DNA from: Paracoccaceae bacterium | GTDB taxonomy: Bacteria; Pseudomonadota; Alphaproteobacteria; Rhodobacterales; Rhodobacteraceae | Direction: 5' to 3' | Assembly: GCA_012103375.1 (NCBI GenBank) | Contig: WLWX01000001.1 | Span: forward strand, 2,584,492-2,648,491 | Length of the DNA stretch: 64,000 nt | In this document: positions 28,185-36,625 of the stretch, piece by piece | Layout: each line of letters opens with the position of its first letter | How positions within the stretch are numbered: position 1 is the first letter of the stretch | The notes under the pieces: generated by a model | The model's database searches: none | What the model was told of the DNA's origin: nothing | Seen by the model: the letters and a program-made list of their open reading frames with translations, nothing else | Made by a program: the position numbers and the translations under genes

Positions 28185-28340
28185 GGTCCTTGCGCTTCAT
28201 GGCACCTATGTCGCGCGCGTCGAAAATCACCTCACCGCTGATCCGCGCGCAAAGATCGCCGCGAAGTCGATCAATACCACAAGGATCAGGCCCAGCAGCA
28301 ACAGCGGATCGCCCGCCAGAATGCGCAAAGCCCGGATCAT
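28162..28340 (-). pseudogene. Remnants of dipeptide permease DppC fused to ATPase DppD
   Basis: From ATG 28340 the frame reads MIRALRILAGDPLLLLGLIL, the N-terminus and first membrane segment of a DppC-type permease. After about 33 residues a second frame takes over with ARISGEVIFDARDIGAMKRK, the region after Walker A in DppD-type ATPases. This means a deletion of almost all of dppC and the 5' third of dppD. The ATG overlaps the stop of the dppB remnant (ATGA), showing original operon structure. Confidence 0.6.
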
Positions 28341-28618
28341 GCGCCGCTGCCCCGCGTTGAATAGCGGATGCGCGGGTTAAGCAGCACAATCAGCAAATCA
28401 ACGATGATGTTCACTATCAAAAAGGTGATCGCGATGATCACGACCGCACCCATGATCGCGCTCAAGTCCTTGCGCAGGATCACAGCGCCGCCATAACGGC
28501 TGAGGCCGGGCCACGCAAACACCGCCTCGACCAGAAACGCATTGCCGAGCATCGCTGCAAAATCCAGCCCGATGATGGTGAGCCGCCGCAACAGAAGGCG
28601 AAAGATGGCCGTCATCAC
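28337..28618 (-). pseudogene. Dipeptide permease DppB remnant
   Basis: The first 13 residues (MMTAIFRLLLRRL) resemble a DppB start. The next part (FAAMLGNAFLVEAVFAWPGL, then RYGGAVILRKDLSAIMGAVV) is the conserved C-terminal segment with the GNAFLVE and FAWPGLGR-type motif. About 220 residues between them are missing with the frame kept. The 93-residue product cannot form a channel. Confidence 0.7.
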
Positions 28619-28644
28619 ACCGCTTTCAAATGGAGGAGAAAACC

Positions 28645-28668
28645 GGGGGCCAGGATCATCCGGCCCCC
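28645..28668 (-). terminator. Strong hairpin between the dipeptide-binding protein and dppB remnants
   Basis: GGGGGCC at 28645-28651 pairs with GGCCCCC at 28662-28668, extended by GGAT/ATCC inside the loop. It lies in the 68-bp gap after the binding-protein gene, with no T-run, fitting an intercistronic stabiliser or attenuator. Confidence 0.65.
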
Positions 28669-28686
28669 AATATCAGCGGATGCCGA

Positions 28687-29724
28687 TTATTCGGTCATTT
28701 CCATCAGACGGAAGGTAAAGCCCATACCATCCAGACCAAAGGCCTTTGCAGGGTCGCTGAGGGCCGGCACCTTGACCCGGTTTGATGCCGCGAAAACAGA
28801 CTGGCAGCCATAGCCGTATACTGTTGGCGCAATCTCCATCAAGCGGGCGTTCAGTGCTGAATACGCGGCCTCACTTTCAGCCTCGGTGCTGGCAGAACGC
28901 CCCGCGTCCAGATATTCGTCCACTTTTGCATCGCTCAGATAGTCCGGCGACTGCCATGTGCCGGGCGTCGAGGAATGATACATGCCATAAAGCAGCGTAT
29001 CAGGATCACCTGTCACCGCGTTCACGAACAACTGGCTGATGTGCGGCGTGTTTTCCGGCTTGTTGACCTGATCGGCGAACAGCGCCCAGGGAAGCTTCTT
29101 GATCTCGGACTTCACGCCCAACTGCGAAAGATTGGATTGGAACAACAGCGCAAAGCGTTCTTCGATCGGCACCTCGGCGATCCAGCTGACTTCGATATTC
29201 ATATCTGCCGCATCATATTTGCAATCAGCCAGATATTGCTTGGCTTTGTCCATGTCCTGCACCAGCGCGCTGTCAAGCCCGTTTGAACCGAACATGCCGA
29301 CCGGAATCGCACCGGTTGCCGGGCTGCCTGTGGGCACGTCATCCGTCACAGCGATCATTTGAATCGCTGTTCCATAGTCGAATGCATGGCGCATCGCCAA
29401 CCGGCAATTCACATCATCAAGCGGCGCTTTGGTTGTGTTCATCTTGAGGTAGAAGCCACCAGATCCGCTTTCGGTCAGCAGCTGCGCGCCGTCTTCGGCC
29501 AAGGCCTTGATCACCTCGGGCGGCAACCACTGGCTTGCAATATCATGCTCTCCCTGCGCGATCAGCGTGCGCACGGTGGCGGCTTCAAGGCCATAGCGCA
29601 GGCGTACAGTATCTGGCGCGCTGTCTGCGACACCAAGGAAATAGTCGCCCCATTTCGACATCACCGTCTCTTCTTGCGGGTTGTGCGACTTAACGGAATA
29701 GGCCCCAGAACCGGCCGATGTGCC
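28687..29724 (-). pseudogene. Peptide ABC substrate-binding protein (family 5), 5'-truncated
   Basis: About 345 residues match a DppA/OppA-type binding protein, from SGTSAGSGAYSVKSHNPQEE to GFTFRLMEMTE, including DDVNCRLAMRHAFDYGTAIQ and NAVTGDPDTLLYGMYHSSTP. The family is about 500-550 residues; the signal peptide and N-terminal lobe are missing. The open frame continues upstream to 29964 with about 80 residues that I cannot assign to the family. Loss of the export signal means the product would be non-functional in uptake. Confidence 0.65.
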
Positions 29725-29964
29725 CGACAGGAACTCTTCGCCCCGGTATCTGATCGGTTCACCGCGAAAACCCGGCGGCTCATGCACATTGACCGAATGG
29801 CGTTGTGAGACTGCGAATGTGGTTGAAAGACGCTCGTAAGATATTTTCGCACCGGCAACAGAATACGCAGCCCGGCTTGATTTGTGGGTTGCAGAATTCA
29901 TTTGTTTTAGTTGCTGCAATAACGCGCCGAGCGGCGTTTGCAACACTTCGGCAACAGCGCCCAA

Positions 29965-30201
29965 TTCGCTGGAAACATTGCCTTCAGAATTTTCGCTCTT
30001 ATTTTTGCACGACTAAAAAGATGGCCGCAATATTGGCGGCTGTCAGCATTTTTAATATTACTATATTTCTAACCGTTATCGAGAGTTTGCGCATGGATGA
30101 CACGCGGCTTCGCAGGCGTCGGCAAAGCGGGTGCTTTGTCCGGCAGCCGAATAGGATAACATGGTAAGATCAACCACTCTTGGCTAATGTCGCAAGGGGC
30201 C
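29965..30201. other. 237-bp A/T-rich stretch without a recognisable gene
   Basis: No family motif was found in any frame between the truncated binding-protein frame and miniature element copy B. Base composition is more A/T-rich than the surroundings (for example around 30000-30080), as in promoter or foreign remnant DNA. Confidence 0.4.
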
Positions 30202-30419
30202 GATTGTGTTGAAAAACTCCGAAATCAGAGCGTCGCGGATTTCTTGCGAAAACCTATGAAGCGAAATAGTCGGAAAGCTTTGACCACGAGACAGCGCATG
30301 GCTGCGCGTGAGCGCATGTAGGCGATTTGGGCCGACCCCCGCGCCAAAAATTTAGGATCGGGCTGCATGGAAAGAAAAATCATCGTTCAGGCCCTAAAAC
30401 GGAGTTTTTCAACACAATC
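30202..30419 (+). mobile_element. 218-bp miniature inverted-repeat element, copy B
   Basis: It is identical by eye to copies A and C, with the same 20-bp terminal repeats and a 4-bp GGCC direct repeat on each side (30198-30201 and 30420-30423). It is intergenic, 190 bp upstream of the Rieske operon. Its rightward end could affect transcription of that operon. No coding capacity for a transposase is present. Confidence 0.9.
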
Positions 30420-30476
30420 GGCCCAAAAGCGTTCGTGTCGACCATCTACGGATTCTTGATGGTGGCGAGAATTTGT

Positions 30477-30511
30477 AAGACGATGAATTTTCGCGCATTT
30501 CGCTTCGTCTT
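30477..30511. promoter_or_regulatory. Inverted repeat upstream of the Rieske-GST-deaminase operon
   Basis: AAGACGA at 30477-30483 and TCGTCTT at 30505-30511 form a 7-bp inverted repeat (9 bp with one mismatch) in the leader, about 100 bp before the first start codon. It may be an operator or mRNA structure. The evidence is symmetry and position only. Confidence 0.3.
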
Positions 30512-30609
30512 GCACATTCCAGAAGCGAATCCCGGTCAGGCTCCGGGATATCGCTTGAAATATGGGCGCGACAGTTTTTAATGGGCGTCGGAACTGGCTG
30601 CGGGGGGTC

Positions 30610-31209
30610 ATGGACTGGATTGCTGTTGGATTGTGCGCCGATGTGCCCGCGCGCACGGTTGTGCCCCGACGTGTTCTGAACACTGATCTTGCGATCTGGT
30701 GCAGCACGGCTGGTGTTTTCCACGCATGGGGGGATCGCTGTCCGCACCGCGGGATGCGGTTGTCACATGGGTTTGTACGTGGCGAAACCTTGTCATGTAT
30801 CTATCACGGATGGACCTATGACGGCGACGGGGCCTGCGTATCGATCCCCGCACACCCCGATCTGGTGCCACCGAAAAGCATCTGTGCGGCCCAATATGAC
30901 TGTCAGGTCGCGGACGAGTTGATTTGGGTTGCATTGCAACCAACCCAAGCCCCCGTCCCTGACCTTGGTGCGCGTCGTGCGATCCGGTCCATAGATGTCG
31001 CACTGCCCGCTCAAACCGTAGCTGCGAAACTCAATCAGCCGTTCGCGCCTGTGATCGCACTGGGTGGGGTGCATGATTTATCACTTGCACTGCAGCCCAG
31101 TACCGATGCCGATTGCCTGCTGCACGCGTTTGCGGCCCCGGACCAGGACCGCAAAACGGTGTCGCACGCTTTGGAGCATATGCGCAACGAACTGGAGGCT
31201 GCGGCATGA
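30610..31209 (+). CDS. Stand-alone Rieske [2Fe-2S] protein, first gene of purine-type operon
   Basis: In this 199-residue protein a Rieske site is formed by Cys44-x-His46 (CPHRGMRLSHG) and Cys63-x2-His66 (CIYHGWTYDGDG), the oxygenase-type spacing. After about residue 115 there is no catalytic iron domain; the C-terminal 80 residues (VIALGGVHDLSLALQ) are unrecognised. ATG 30610 follows CGGGGGGTC and is preferred to 30562, which lies before the conserved domain. Its stop overlaps the next start (ATGA), so it is translationally coupled to a catalytic subunit that lacks the Rieske centre. Together they look like one oxygenase split in two, with this protein as the electron-delivering module. Confidence 0.8.
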   Translation: MDWIAVGLCADVPARTVVPRRVLNTDLAIWCSTAGVFHAWGDRCPHRGMRLSHGFVRGETLSCIYHGWTYDGDGACVSIPAHPDLVPPKSICAAQYDCQVADELIWVALQPTQAPVPDLGARRAIRSIDVALPAQTVAAKLNQPFAPVIALGGVHDLSLALQPSTDADCLLHAFAAPDQDRKTVSHALEHMRNELEAAA

Positions 31210-32042
31210 GCCAATCCATCAAGGATTACTGGTATCCTGTCGGGCTTTTGTCTGCCATCGATGCGCCGCACCAAACCCTGTTGCTGGGCGCAGATATTAC
31301 GGTCGGCCGCAAGGGCGGGTCGTTTTGGATCAAAGACGCCGCTGACAACGCACTACCGACGATTGAACGGTTCGGCCATCTGTGGACATGCCCGGGCACG
31401 CCAAACGGGGATCTGTTTACAATCCCCGAGGCCGGTAACCCAGGCCGGCAGCTGGTTGATGTCGGCTCTGTGCGCGTCAAATGCTCGCCTTTGCGGGCGG
31501 TGGAAAACTTTCTTGATATTGCGCATTTCCCCTTTGTGCACACGGATATCCTGGGGGCAGAGCCGCATACCGAAGTCGAACGCTACAATGTCAATATCCG
31601 CGAAGACGCGAACGAGGTTTGGGCAACGAAAGTGAAGTTTTTCCAGCCGCAAGCCGCGAAATCTGCGGAAGGCGGGATCACGACAGAATACATGTACCGC
31701 GTGGCCTCACCAACCTGTGCGGTGCTTTATAAAACATGCCCGCCGCGTCCGGGTGAATGGGATGTCATCACGCTGTTCGTGCAACCTCTGAACGAGGAAT
31801 GGTGCGAGGTTTGGCCGTGGATGGCACTCTACGACGATGATTCTACAATGGCTGAGATGGTGAGTTTCCAGCAGTTGATCTTTATGCAGGACCGCTCAAT
31901 CCTTGAAAATCAGATCCCAGCGAAACTGCCCTTGGATCCGGGGATGGAGGCACCGACCCAGGCGGATTTGACGTCGGTTGTGTATCGCAGGTGGCTTAAG
32001 AAAATCGGATACTTCTACGGCGCGCAATTGGTGGCGGCATGA
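31206..32042 (+). CDS. Rieske-oxygenase-type catalytic subunit lacking a Rieske centre
   Basis: The mononuclear iron site is clear in these 278 residues: ENFLDIAHFPFVH gives Asp104, His107 and His112, and QDRSILENQ gives Asp229. The N-terminal 60 residues (KDYWYPVGLLSAIDAP and ERFGHLWTCPG) look like a Rieske-domain scaffold from which both Cys-His loops are missing. Length and composition resemble NdmC, the 7-methylxanthine N-demethylase subunit that lacks its own Rieske domain and borrows one. The partner here is presumably the preceding protein. N-demethylation or hydroxylation of a purine is inferred from neighbours. No reductase gene is nearby. Confidence 0.75.
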   Translation: MSQSIKDYWYPVGLLSAIDAPHQTLLLGADITVGRKGGSFWIKDAADNALPTIERFGHLWTCPGTPNGDLFTIPEAGNPGRQLVDVGSVRVKCSPLRAVENFLDIAHFPFVHTDILGAEPHTEVERYNVNIREDANEVWATKVKFFQPQAAKSAEGGITTEYMYRVASPTCAVLYKTCPPRPGEWDVITLFVQPLNEEWCEVWPWMALYDDDSTMAEMVSFQQLIFMQDRSILENQIPAKLPLDPGMEAPTQADLTSVVYRRWLKKIGYFYGAQLVAA

Positions 32043-32650
32043 TCCTGTATGATTACGTGCTGAGCGCGAGCTGCTATAAAGTGCGCCTGATGGCGGCACT
32101 TCTTGGTCAGCCTTTGACGCCGAGGGCGGTGAATTTTCACCCCGCACGTGAACACAAATCGCCGGACATGCTGAAGCTCAACCCAAATGGCACGCTGCCA
32201 GTGCTGCAAGACGGGGACGACATTCTGACCGAGAGTGTTGATATGCTGCGGCATCTGACAGCGGATCACCCTTCATGGCGGGGGGATGATGATCGCTGGC
32301 TTGCGCTTGCCGCAGACCTGAACAACAGTCTTGGTATGGCGCGCCTGCATGATATTTTGCAATACGACGTAGATATCGACGCCGCGCGTGCCGCAGGCAT
32401 CAAACAATTGCGCGTGCTAGAGGCGCATCTGACCGATCAGCGCTTTGATGGTCACATTTTCCTGACAGGTGATCGCCCGACAATTGCGGATATCGCCTGT
32501 TTCCCGAACACAGCGCTTGCACCTGACGGTGGGGTCAGCCTTGACACATACCCCTCAATCCGGCTGTGGATGCGGGCGATCCGGTCATTGCCGGGATTTA
32601 TTGAAATGCCGGGCATCCACCGCCTGCACGAGCTTGAGTTTGCCACTTGA
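32039..32650 (+). CDS. Glutathione S-transferase-like protein
   Basis: This 203-residue protein has a thioredoxin-fold N-domain (LSASCYKVRLMAALLGQPL; LNPNGTLPVLQDGD; TESVDMLRHL) and a helical C-domain with TGDRPTIADIACFP. These are full GST hallmarks, with Ser9 or Ser11 as candidate catalytic residue. It overlaps both neighbours by 4 bp. A GST-like protein (NdmE) is required structurally for the NdmCD complex in caffeine degradation, so here it may bridge the Rieske protein and the catalytic subunit rather than conjugate glutathione. This analogy is inference. Confidence 0.8.
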   Translation: MILYDYVLSASCYKVRLMAALLGQPLTPRAVNFHPAREHKSPDMLKLNPNGTLPVLQDGDDILTESVDMLRHLTADHPSWRGDDDRWLALAADLNNSLGMARLHDILQYDVDIDAARAAGIKQLRVLEAHLTDQRFDGHIFLTGDRPTIADIACFPNTALAPDGGVSLDTYPSIRLWMRAIRSLPGFIEMPGIHRLHELEFAT

Positions 32651-34035
32651 CCGCTGTTTTGTTTGAAAACTGCACGGCGATCGTGACGTCCGCCCATGAT
32701 CCGGTTCTTTGGGGCCAGGATATCCTGGCCGAAGACGGCGCGATAACGGCCGTTGGCCCGGACCTGCGCAGGACCGCGCCTGCGGGGGTCGAGGTTATCG
32801 ATGGGGATGGGATGTTCATCTATCCCGGCCTCGTCAACACGCATCATCACTTTTTTCAATGCTTCGTGCGCAACCGGGCCGAGCTTGATTGGACCCGATT
32901 TTCGGTTATCGAATGGCTTGACCGGATTTATCTGATCTTTGCACGGCTGACCGAGGATTGCTTTTACCACAGCTCGGTTGTGGCCATGGCCGAGTTGATC
33001 AAACATGGCTGCACGACCGCGTTTGATCACCAGTATTGCTTTCCACGTCATGCGGGCTCTCGCATCATTGATCGCCAGTTTGAGGCGGCCGAGATGATGG
33101 GGATGCGGTTCCATGCGGGACGGGGCGGCAATACTTTGCCAAAGTCCGAAGGCAGCACGATCCCTGACGAGATGCTGGAAACCACTGACGGGTTCATCGC
33201 AGATTGTGAGCGCGCGATTGATACCTTCCATGATGCCAGCCCGCTTGCGATGCGGCGCGTCAGTGTCGCGCCCTGCCAACCTGTGAATTGCTACCGCGAG
33301 ACGTTTGAGCAATCCGTTGCACTTGCGCGCGACAAAGGCGTGATCCTGCACAGCCATGTTGGCGAAGGTGAAAGCCCGGTGATCGAACAGGTTCATGGGA
33401 TACGCACAGTGGATTATTGCGAAAGCCTCGGCTTTGCAGGGCCTGACGTGTTTTATGCCCATTGCTGGGAGCTGACCCGCGATGAACTGCGCAAGCTTGC
33501 GGCCTCTGGCACCGGTGTGTCGCATTGTTCCGAACCTGTGTATCTGGTCGGGGCCGAGATCACAGACATCCCCGCGATGGACGCTTTGGGCGTGCGCGTC
33601 GGGCTTGGGTGTGACGGGGCCGCCTCAAACGATAATTCGAACCTGATGCACTGCATCCATTCGTCATACATGCTGCAATGTCTTGCCGCTGGATCACGCG
33701 AGGATCCGGTGCCCAAGCCCGCCGTATTCCTTAGCTATGCGACCGAAGGCGGTGCTGCGTTGCTGGGCCGCGACGATATCGGCGCATTGCGCCCCGGCAT
33801 GGCGGCGGACCTGTTTGCCATTGATACGCGGCGCCTGGACTATGTTGGCACCCGCCATGACCCGGTAAGCCTGCTGGCCAAAGTTGGGATCGGCACAACG
33901 GTGGACCTGACCATGATCAACGGGCGCATCGTCTGGCGCAACGGGGCATTTCCACATTTGGACGAAACGGCGCTTTTTGCGGCCGCAGAACAAACACTTC
34001 AAACGATACTACCACACCAATCAGGGGGAATATAA
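32647..34035 (+). CDS. Amidohydrolase, guanine/8-oxoguanine deaminase type
   Basis: The 462-residue protein has the metal site GLVNTHHHFFQ (His66, His68), HSHVGEGES, a later His and GCDGAASNDNSNLM. The FDHQYCFPR and SVAPCQPVN segments resemble 8-oxoguanine deaminase and the s-triazine hydrolases TrzN/AtzB in COG0402. It starts with TTG at 32647, whose last two bases overlap the preceding TGA, so its translation is coupled. In this operon it most likely deaminates an aminopurine or demethylated purine delivered by the importer and oxygenase. Confidence 0.8.
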   Translation: MTAVLFENCTAIVTSAHDPVLWGQDILAEDGAITAVGPDLRRTAPAGVEVIDGDGMFIYPGLVNTHHHFFQCFVRNRAELDWTRFSVIEWLDRIYLIFARLTEDCFYHSSVVAMAELIKHGCTTAFDHQYCFPRHAGSRIIDRQFEAAEMMGMRFHAGRGGNTLPKSEGSTIPDEMLETTDGFIADCERAIDTFHDASPLAMRRVSVAPCQPVNCYRETFEQSVALARDKGVILHSHVGEGESPVIEQVHGIRTVDYCESLGFAGPDVFYAHCWELTRDELRKLAASGTGVSHCSEPVYLVGAEITDIPAMDALGVRVGLGCDGAASNDNSNLMHCIHSSYMLQCLAAGSREDPVPKPAVFLSYATEGGAALLGRDDIGALRPGMAADLFAIDTRRLDYVGTRHDPVSLLAKVGIGTTVDLTMINGRIVWRNGAFPHLDETALFAAAEQTLQTILPHQSGGI

Positions 34036-35129
34036 TGTCAGATACCGTAAAACGCCGTAGCTTTCTCAAAGGGGCGCTGGCCGCCAGCACCGCCGTCGCG
34101 CTGCCGATGCGCGCTATGGCCCAGGATGCGTTGAAGATGGGGGTGGTGCTGCCATCACCAGAGGCTGACGTCGGTTGGTCGCACACCTTGATGGAAGGCG
34201 TGCGCAGTGTGCAAGCGGCCTACGGCGATCAGTTGGAAGTCACAGTTCTGGAAAACATCGCAGAAGGCCCGGACGCAGATCGCATCGCCAATGGGCTGGT
34301 CGCCGAAGGGCACAATGTGCTTCTGCTGGGGTCCTTTGGCTATCAAAACGGCGGCATTCAAATTGCGCAACGCCGCCGCGATGTGTCGATCATTCATGCC
34401 TCTGGCTACCTGACCGAGCCGAATTTTGCGCCATTCACTGCCAAATACTGGCAAGGCACCTATCTGATGGGCATGGCTGCCGCATCCTTGAGCAAGTCCA
34501 AAAAGATCGGCTGCGTCGGTGCCTTTGCAATCCCCGAGCTGATCACGTCAATCAACGCGTTCCAGTTGGGTGCGCAATCGATTGATCCCGACATCGAGCT
34601 GAGCGTCGTTTGGGTCAACAGCTGGTTCGATCCCGCGTCCGAACAGGAAGCCGCCAAGGCGCTGATCTCGCAGGGTGTTGATGTGATCTTCTCGAACGCG
34701 CAAGACACGCCATCTGTCATCGCGGTGGCCGAGGAAGCTGGCGTCTATTCCTGGAACCTCAACTCTTCGATGAAAACCTATGCGCCTGCGAAATACCTTG
34801 GCGTTGTGGGCACCAATTGGGGACCGCACTTCAAGCGTTTGGTTGATGCCCATGTGGCTGGCGATTTCCCCGGAGAGAACTTCTGGCTCGGCATGGAAGA
34901 TGGCATTGTTTACACCGCCGATTGGAACCCGGACATACCGGCTGAGATTGTAAGCCAGATCGAAGCCCGTCAGGCCGCGATTCTGGATGGGTCTTTTATT
35001 GTGTTCCAGGGCCCGATCGTTGACCAGGCTGGCACAGAGCGTGTGGCTGATGGCGTAGCAATGACAGATGGCGAAATCATCGGTATGGACTGGCACGTCG
35101 CGGGTGTGACCACGCCTTTGCCTTCATGA
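34035..35129 (+). CDS. BMP-family (PnrA-like) substrate-binding protein
   Basis: The 364-residue precursor has a twin-arginine-type signal (KRRSFLKGALAASTAVALP) ending near AMAQ. The BMP fold is seen in LKMGVVLPSPEADVGWSHTL, NVLLLGSFGYQNGGIQIA and VIFSNAQDTPSVIAVAEEAG. Known family members bind purine nucleosides or related bases. The ATG overlaps the amidohydrolase stop by one base (TAATG) and the stop overlaps the ATPase start. It is the receptor for the ABC importer encoded by the next three genes. Confidence 0.85.
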   Translation: MSDTVKRRSFLKGALAASTAVALPMRAMAQDALKMGVVLPSPEADVGWSHTLMEGVRSVQAAYGDQLEVTVLENIAEGPDADRIANGLVAEGHNVLLLGSFGYQNGGIQIAQRRRDVSIIHASGYLTEPNFAPFTAKYWQGTYLMGMAAASLSKSKKIGCVGAFAIPELITSINAFQLGAQSIDPDIELSVVWVNSWFDPASEQEAAKALISQGVDVIFSNAQDTPSVIAVAEEAGVYSWNLNSSMKTYAPAKYLGVVGTNWGPHFKRLVDAHVAGDFPGENFWLGMEDGIVYTADWNPDIPAEIVSQIEARQAAILDGSFIVFQGPIVDQAGTERVADGVAMTDGEIIGMDWHVAGVTTPLPS

Positions 35130-36625
35130 AAAAGCCGGCACTTTTGACCTTGTCGGGCGTGTCAAAACGCTACGGCAAGGTTCAGGCCAACAGCGCGATT
35201 GATCTTGAGGTACACTCAGGGTCAATCCACGCCGTATTGGGCGAAAACGGCGCGGGGAAATCCACGCTGATGAAGTTGATCTATGGGGTTGAGCGGCCCG
35301 ACGAAGGCACGATTGTCTGGAACGGCACACCGGTAAGTTTCAACCGGCCCTCTGATGCGCAGGCACTGGGGATTGGCATGGTGTTCCAGCACTTTTCGCT
35401 GTTTGAAACGCTGAACGTTGTGCAAAATGTCTCACTGATGATCCCTGGCCGCCAGCAAGACCTGGCGCGCAAGATTACGGATCTCGGCGAAAAGTTCGGC
35501 CTGACGGTCGATCCGCACGCAATGATTCACACCCTGTCAGTCGGCGAACGTCAGCGGGTTGAAATCATTCGCTGCCTTTTGCTTGACCCAAAGCTGCTTA
35601 TTCTGGATGAGCCTACATCGGTCCTGCCGCCGCAAAGCGTGCAATTGTTGTTTGAGACGTTGCGCAAACTGCAGGCGGCTGGCACGGCGATCTTGTTTAT
35701 CTCCCACAAGCTCGAAGAAATTCGCGCGTTATGCGACGAGGCGACGGTGCTTCGCGGCGGTGCCGTGACCGGCCGCGTGGATCCGCGCGCGCAAGACGCA
35801 CGTGCATTGGCGCAAATGATGATTGGCCATGAGATGCCAAAAGTCGATGCAGCACGCGCGGTGACGCCGGGTTCTGTTCGCCTGGCGCTTAAGGGGTTGA
35901 GCCATCCGCGGGCGTCACGTTTTGGCACGACCCTGACAGACATCAATCTTGACCTGCGGGCAGGGCAAATCATTGGAATCGCGGGTATTTCCGGCAACGG
36001 ACAGCAGGAATTGGCTGCGCTGATTTCGGGTGAAACCCGTGCACAGCGCAAAGACTTGGTGCAGATCATGGGTCAGAACGCTGGCCTGCTCGACGCGCAG
36101 AAACGCCGCCAACTTGGCTTTTCTTTCGTGCCAGAGGAACGTCTGGGGCGCGGTGCAGTTCCCGAAATGTCATTGGCGGACAACAGCCTGCTTACCGGGC
36201 ACCGACAGGGGATGTTGAAAGGCGGGTTTATCAGGCGACAGGTCGAACGCGACTATACGCGCCGCTGCATTGAAGACTTCGACGTCCGCACACCCGGCCC
36301 CGATGCCGAAGCGGGGGCCATGTCCGGTGGCAACCTGCAGAAATTCATCCTTGGTCGCGAGATCATGCTGAATCCAGACGTCATGCTTGTCTCACAGCCG
36401 ACTTGGGGCGTGGATATTGGTGCGGCAACCGCGATCCGCCGCCGCCTGGTTGAAATGCGTGCGCAGGGTGCTGCGATCCTCGTGATCTCGGAAGAGTTGG
36501 AAGAGCTCTTTGAAATTTGTGACAGTCTGCATGTGCTGCACGAAGGCCGTCTTTCAAAGGCCCTGACAGTGGCAGACACGTCAGCCGAAGAGGTGGGCGC
36601 ATATATGATTGGTGCATCGGAATGA
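35126..36625 (+). CDS. Nucleoside-type ABC importer ATPase, duplicated domains
   Basis: The 499-residue protein has two ABC domains. The first has Walker A GENGAGKST, signature LSVGERQRVEI and Walker B LLILDEPTSVL. The second has a degenerate Walker A (GISGNGQQE), signature MSGGNLQKFILG and a Walker B region VMLVSQPTWGVD. This is the YufO/NupA arrangement used with BMP binding proteins. It overlaps both neighbours by 4 bp. Confidence 0.85.
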   Translation: MKKPALLTLSGVSKRYGKVQANSAIDLEVHSGSIHAVLGENGAGKSTLMKLIYGVERPDEGTIVWNGTPVSFNRPSDAQALGIGMVFQHFSLFETLNVVQNVSLMIPGRQQDLARKITDLGEKFGLTVDPHAMIHTLSVGERQRVEIIRCLLLDPKLLILDEPTSVLPPQSVQLLFETLRKLQAAGTAILFISHKLEEIRALCDEATVLRGGAVTGRVDPRAQDARALAQMMIGHEMPKVDAARAVTPGSVRLALKGLSHPRASRFGTTLTDINLDLRAGQIIGIAGISGNGQQELAALISGETRAQRKDLVQIMGQNAGLLDAQKRRQLGFSFVPEERLGRGAVPEMSLADNSLLTGHRQGMLKGGFIRRQVERDYTRRCIEDFDVRTPGPDAEAGAMSGGNLQKFILGREIMLNPDVMLVSQPTWGVDIGAATAIRRRLVEMRAQGAAILVISEELEELFEICDSLHVLHEGRLSKALTVADTSAEEVGAYMIGASE

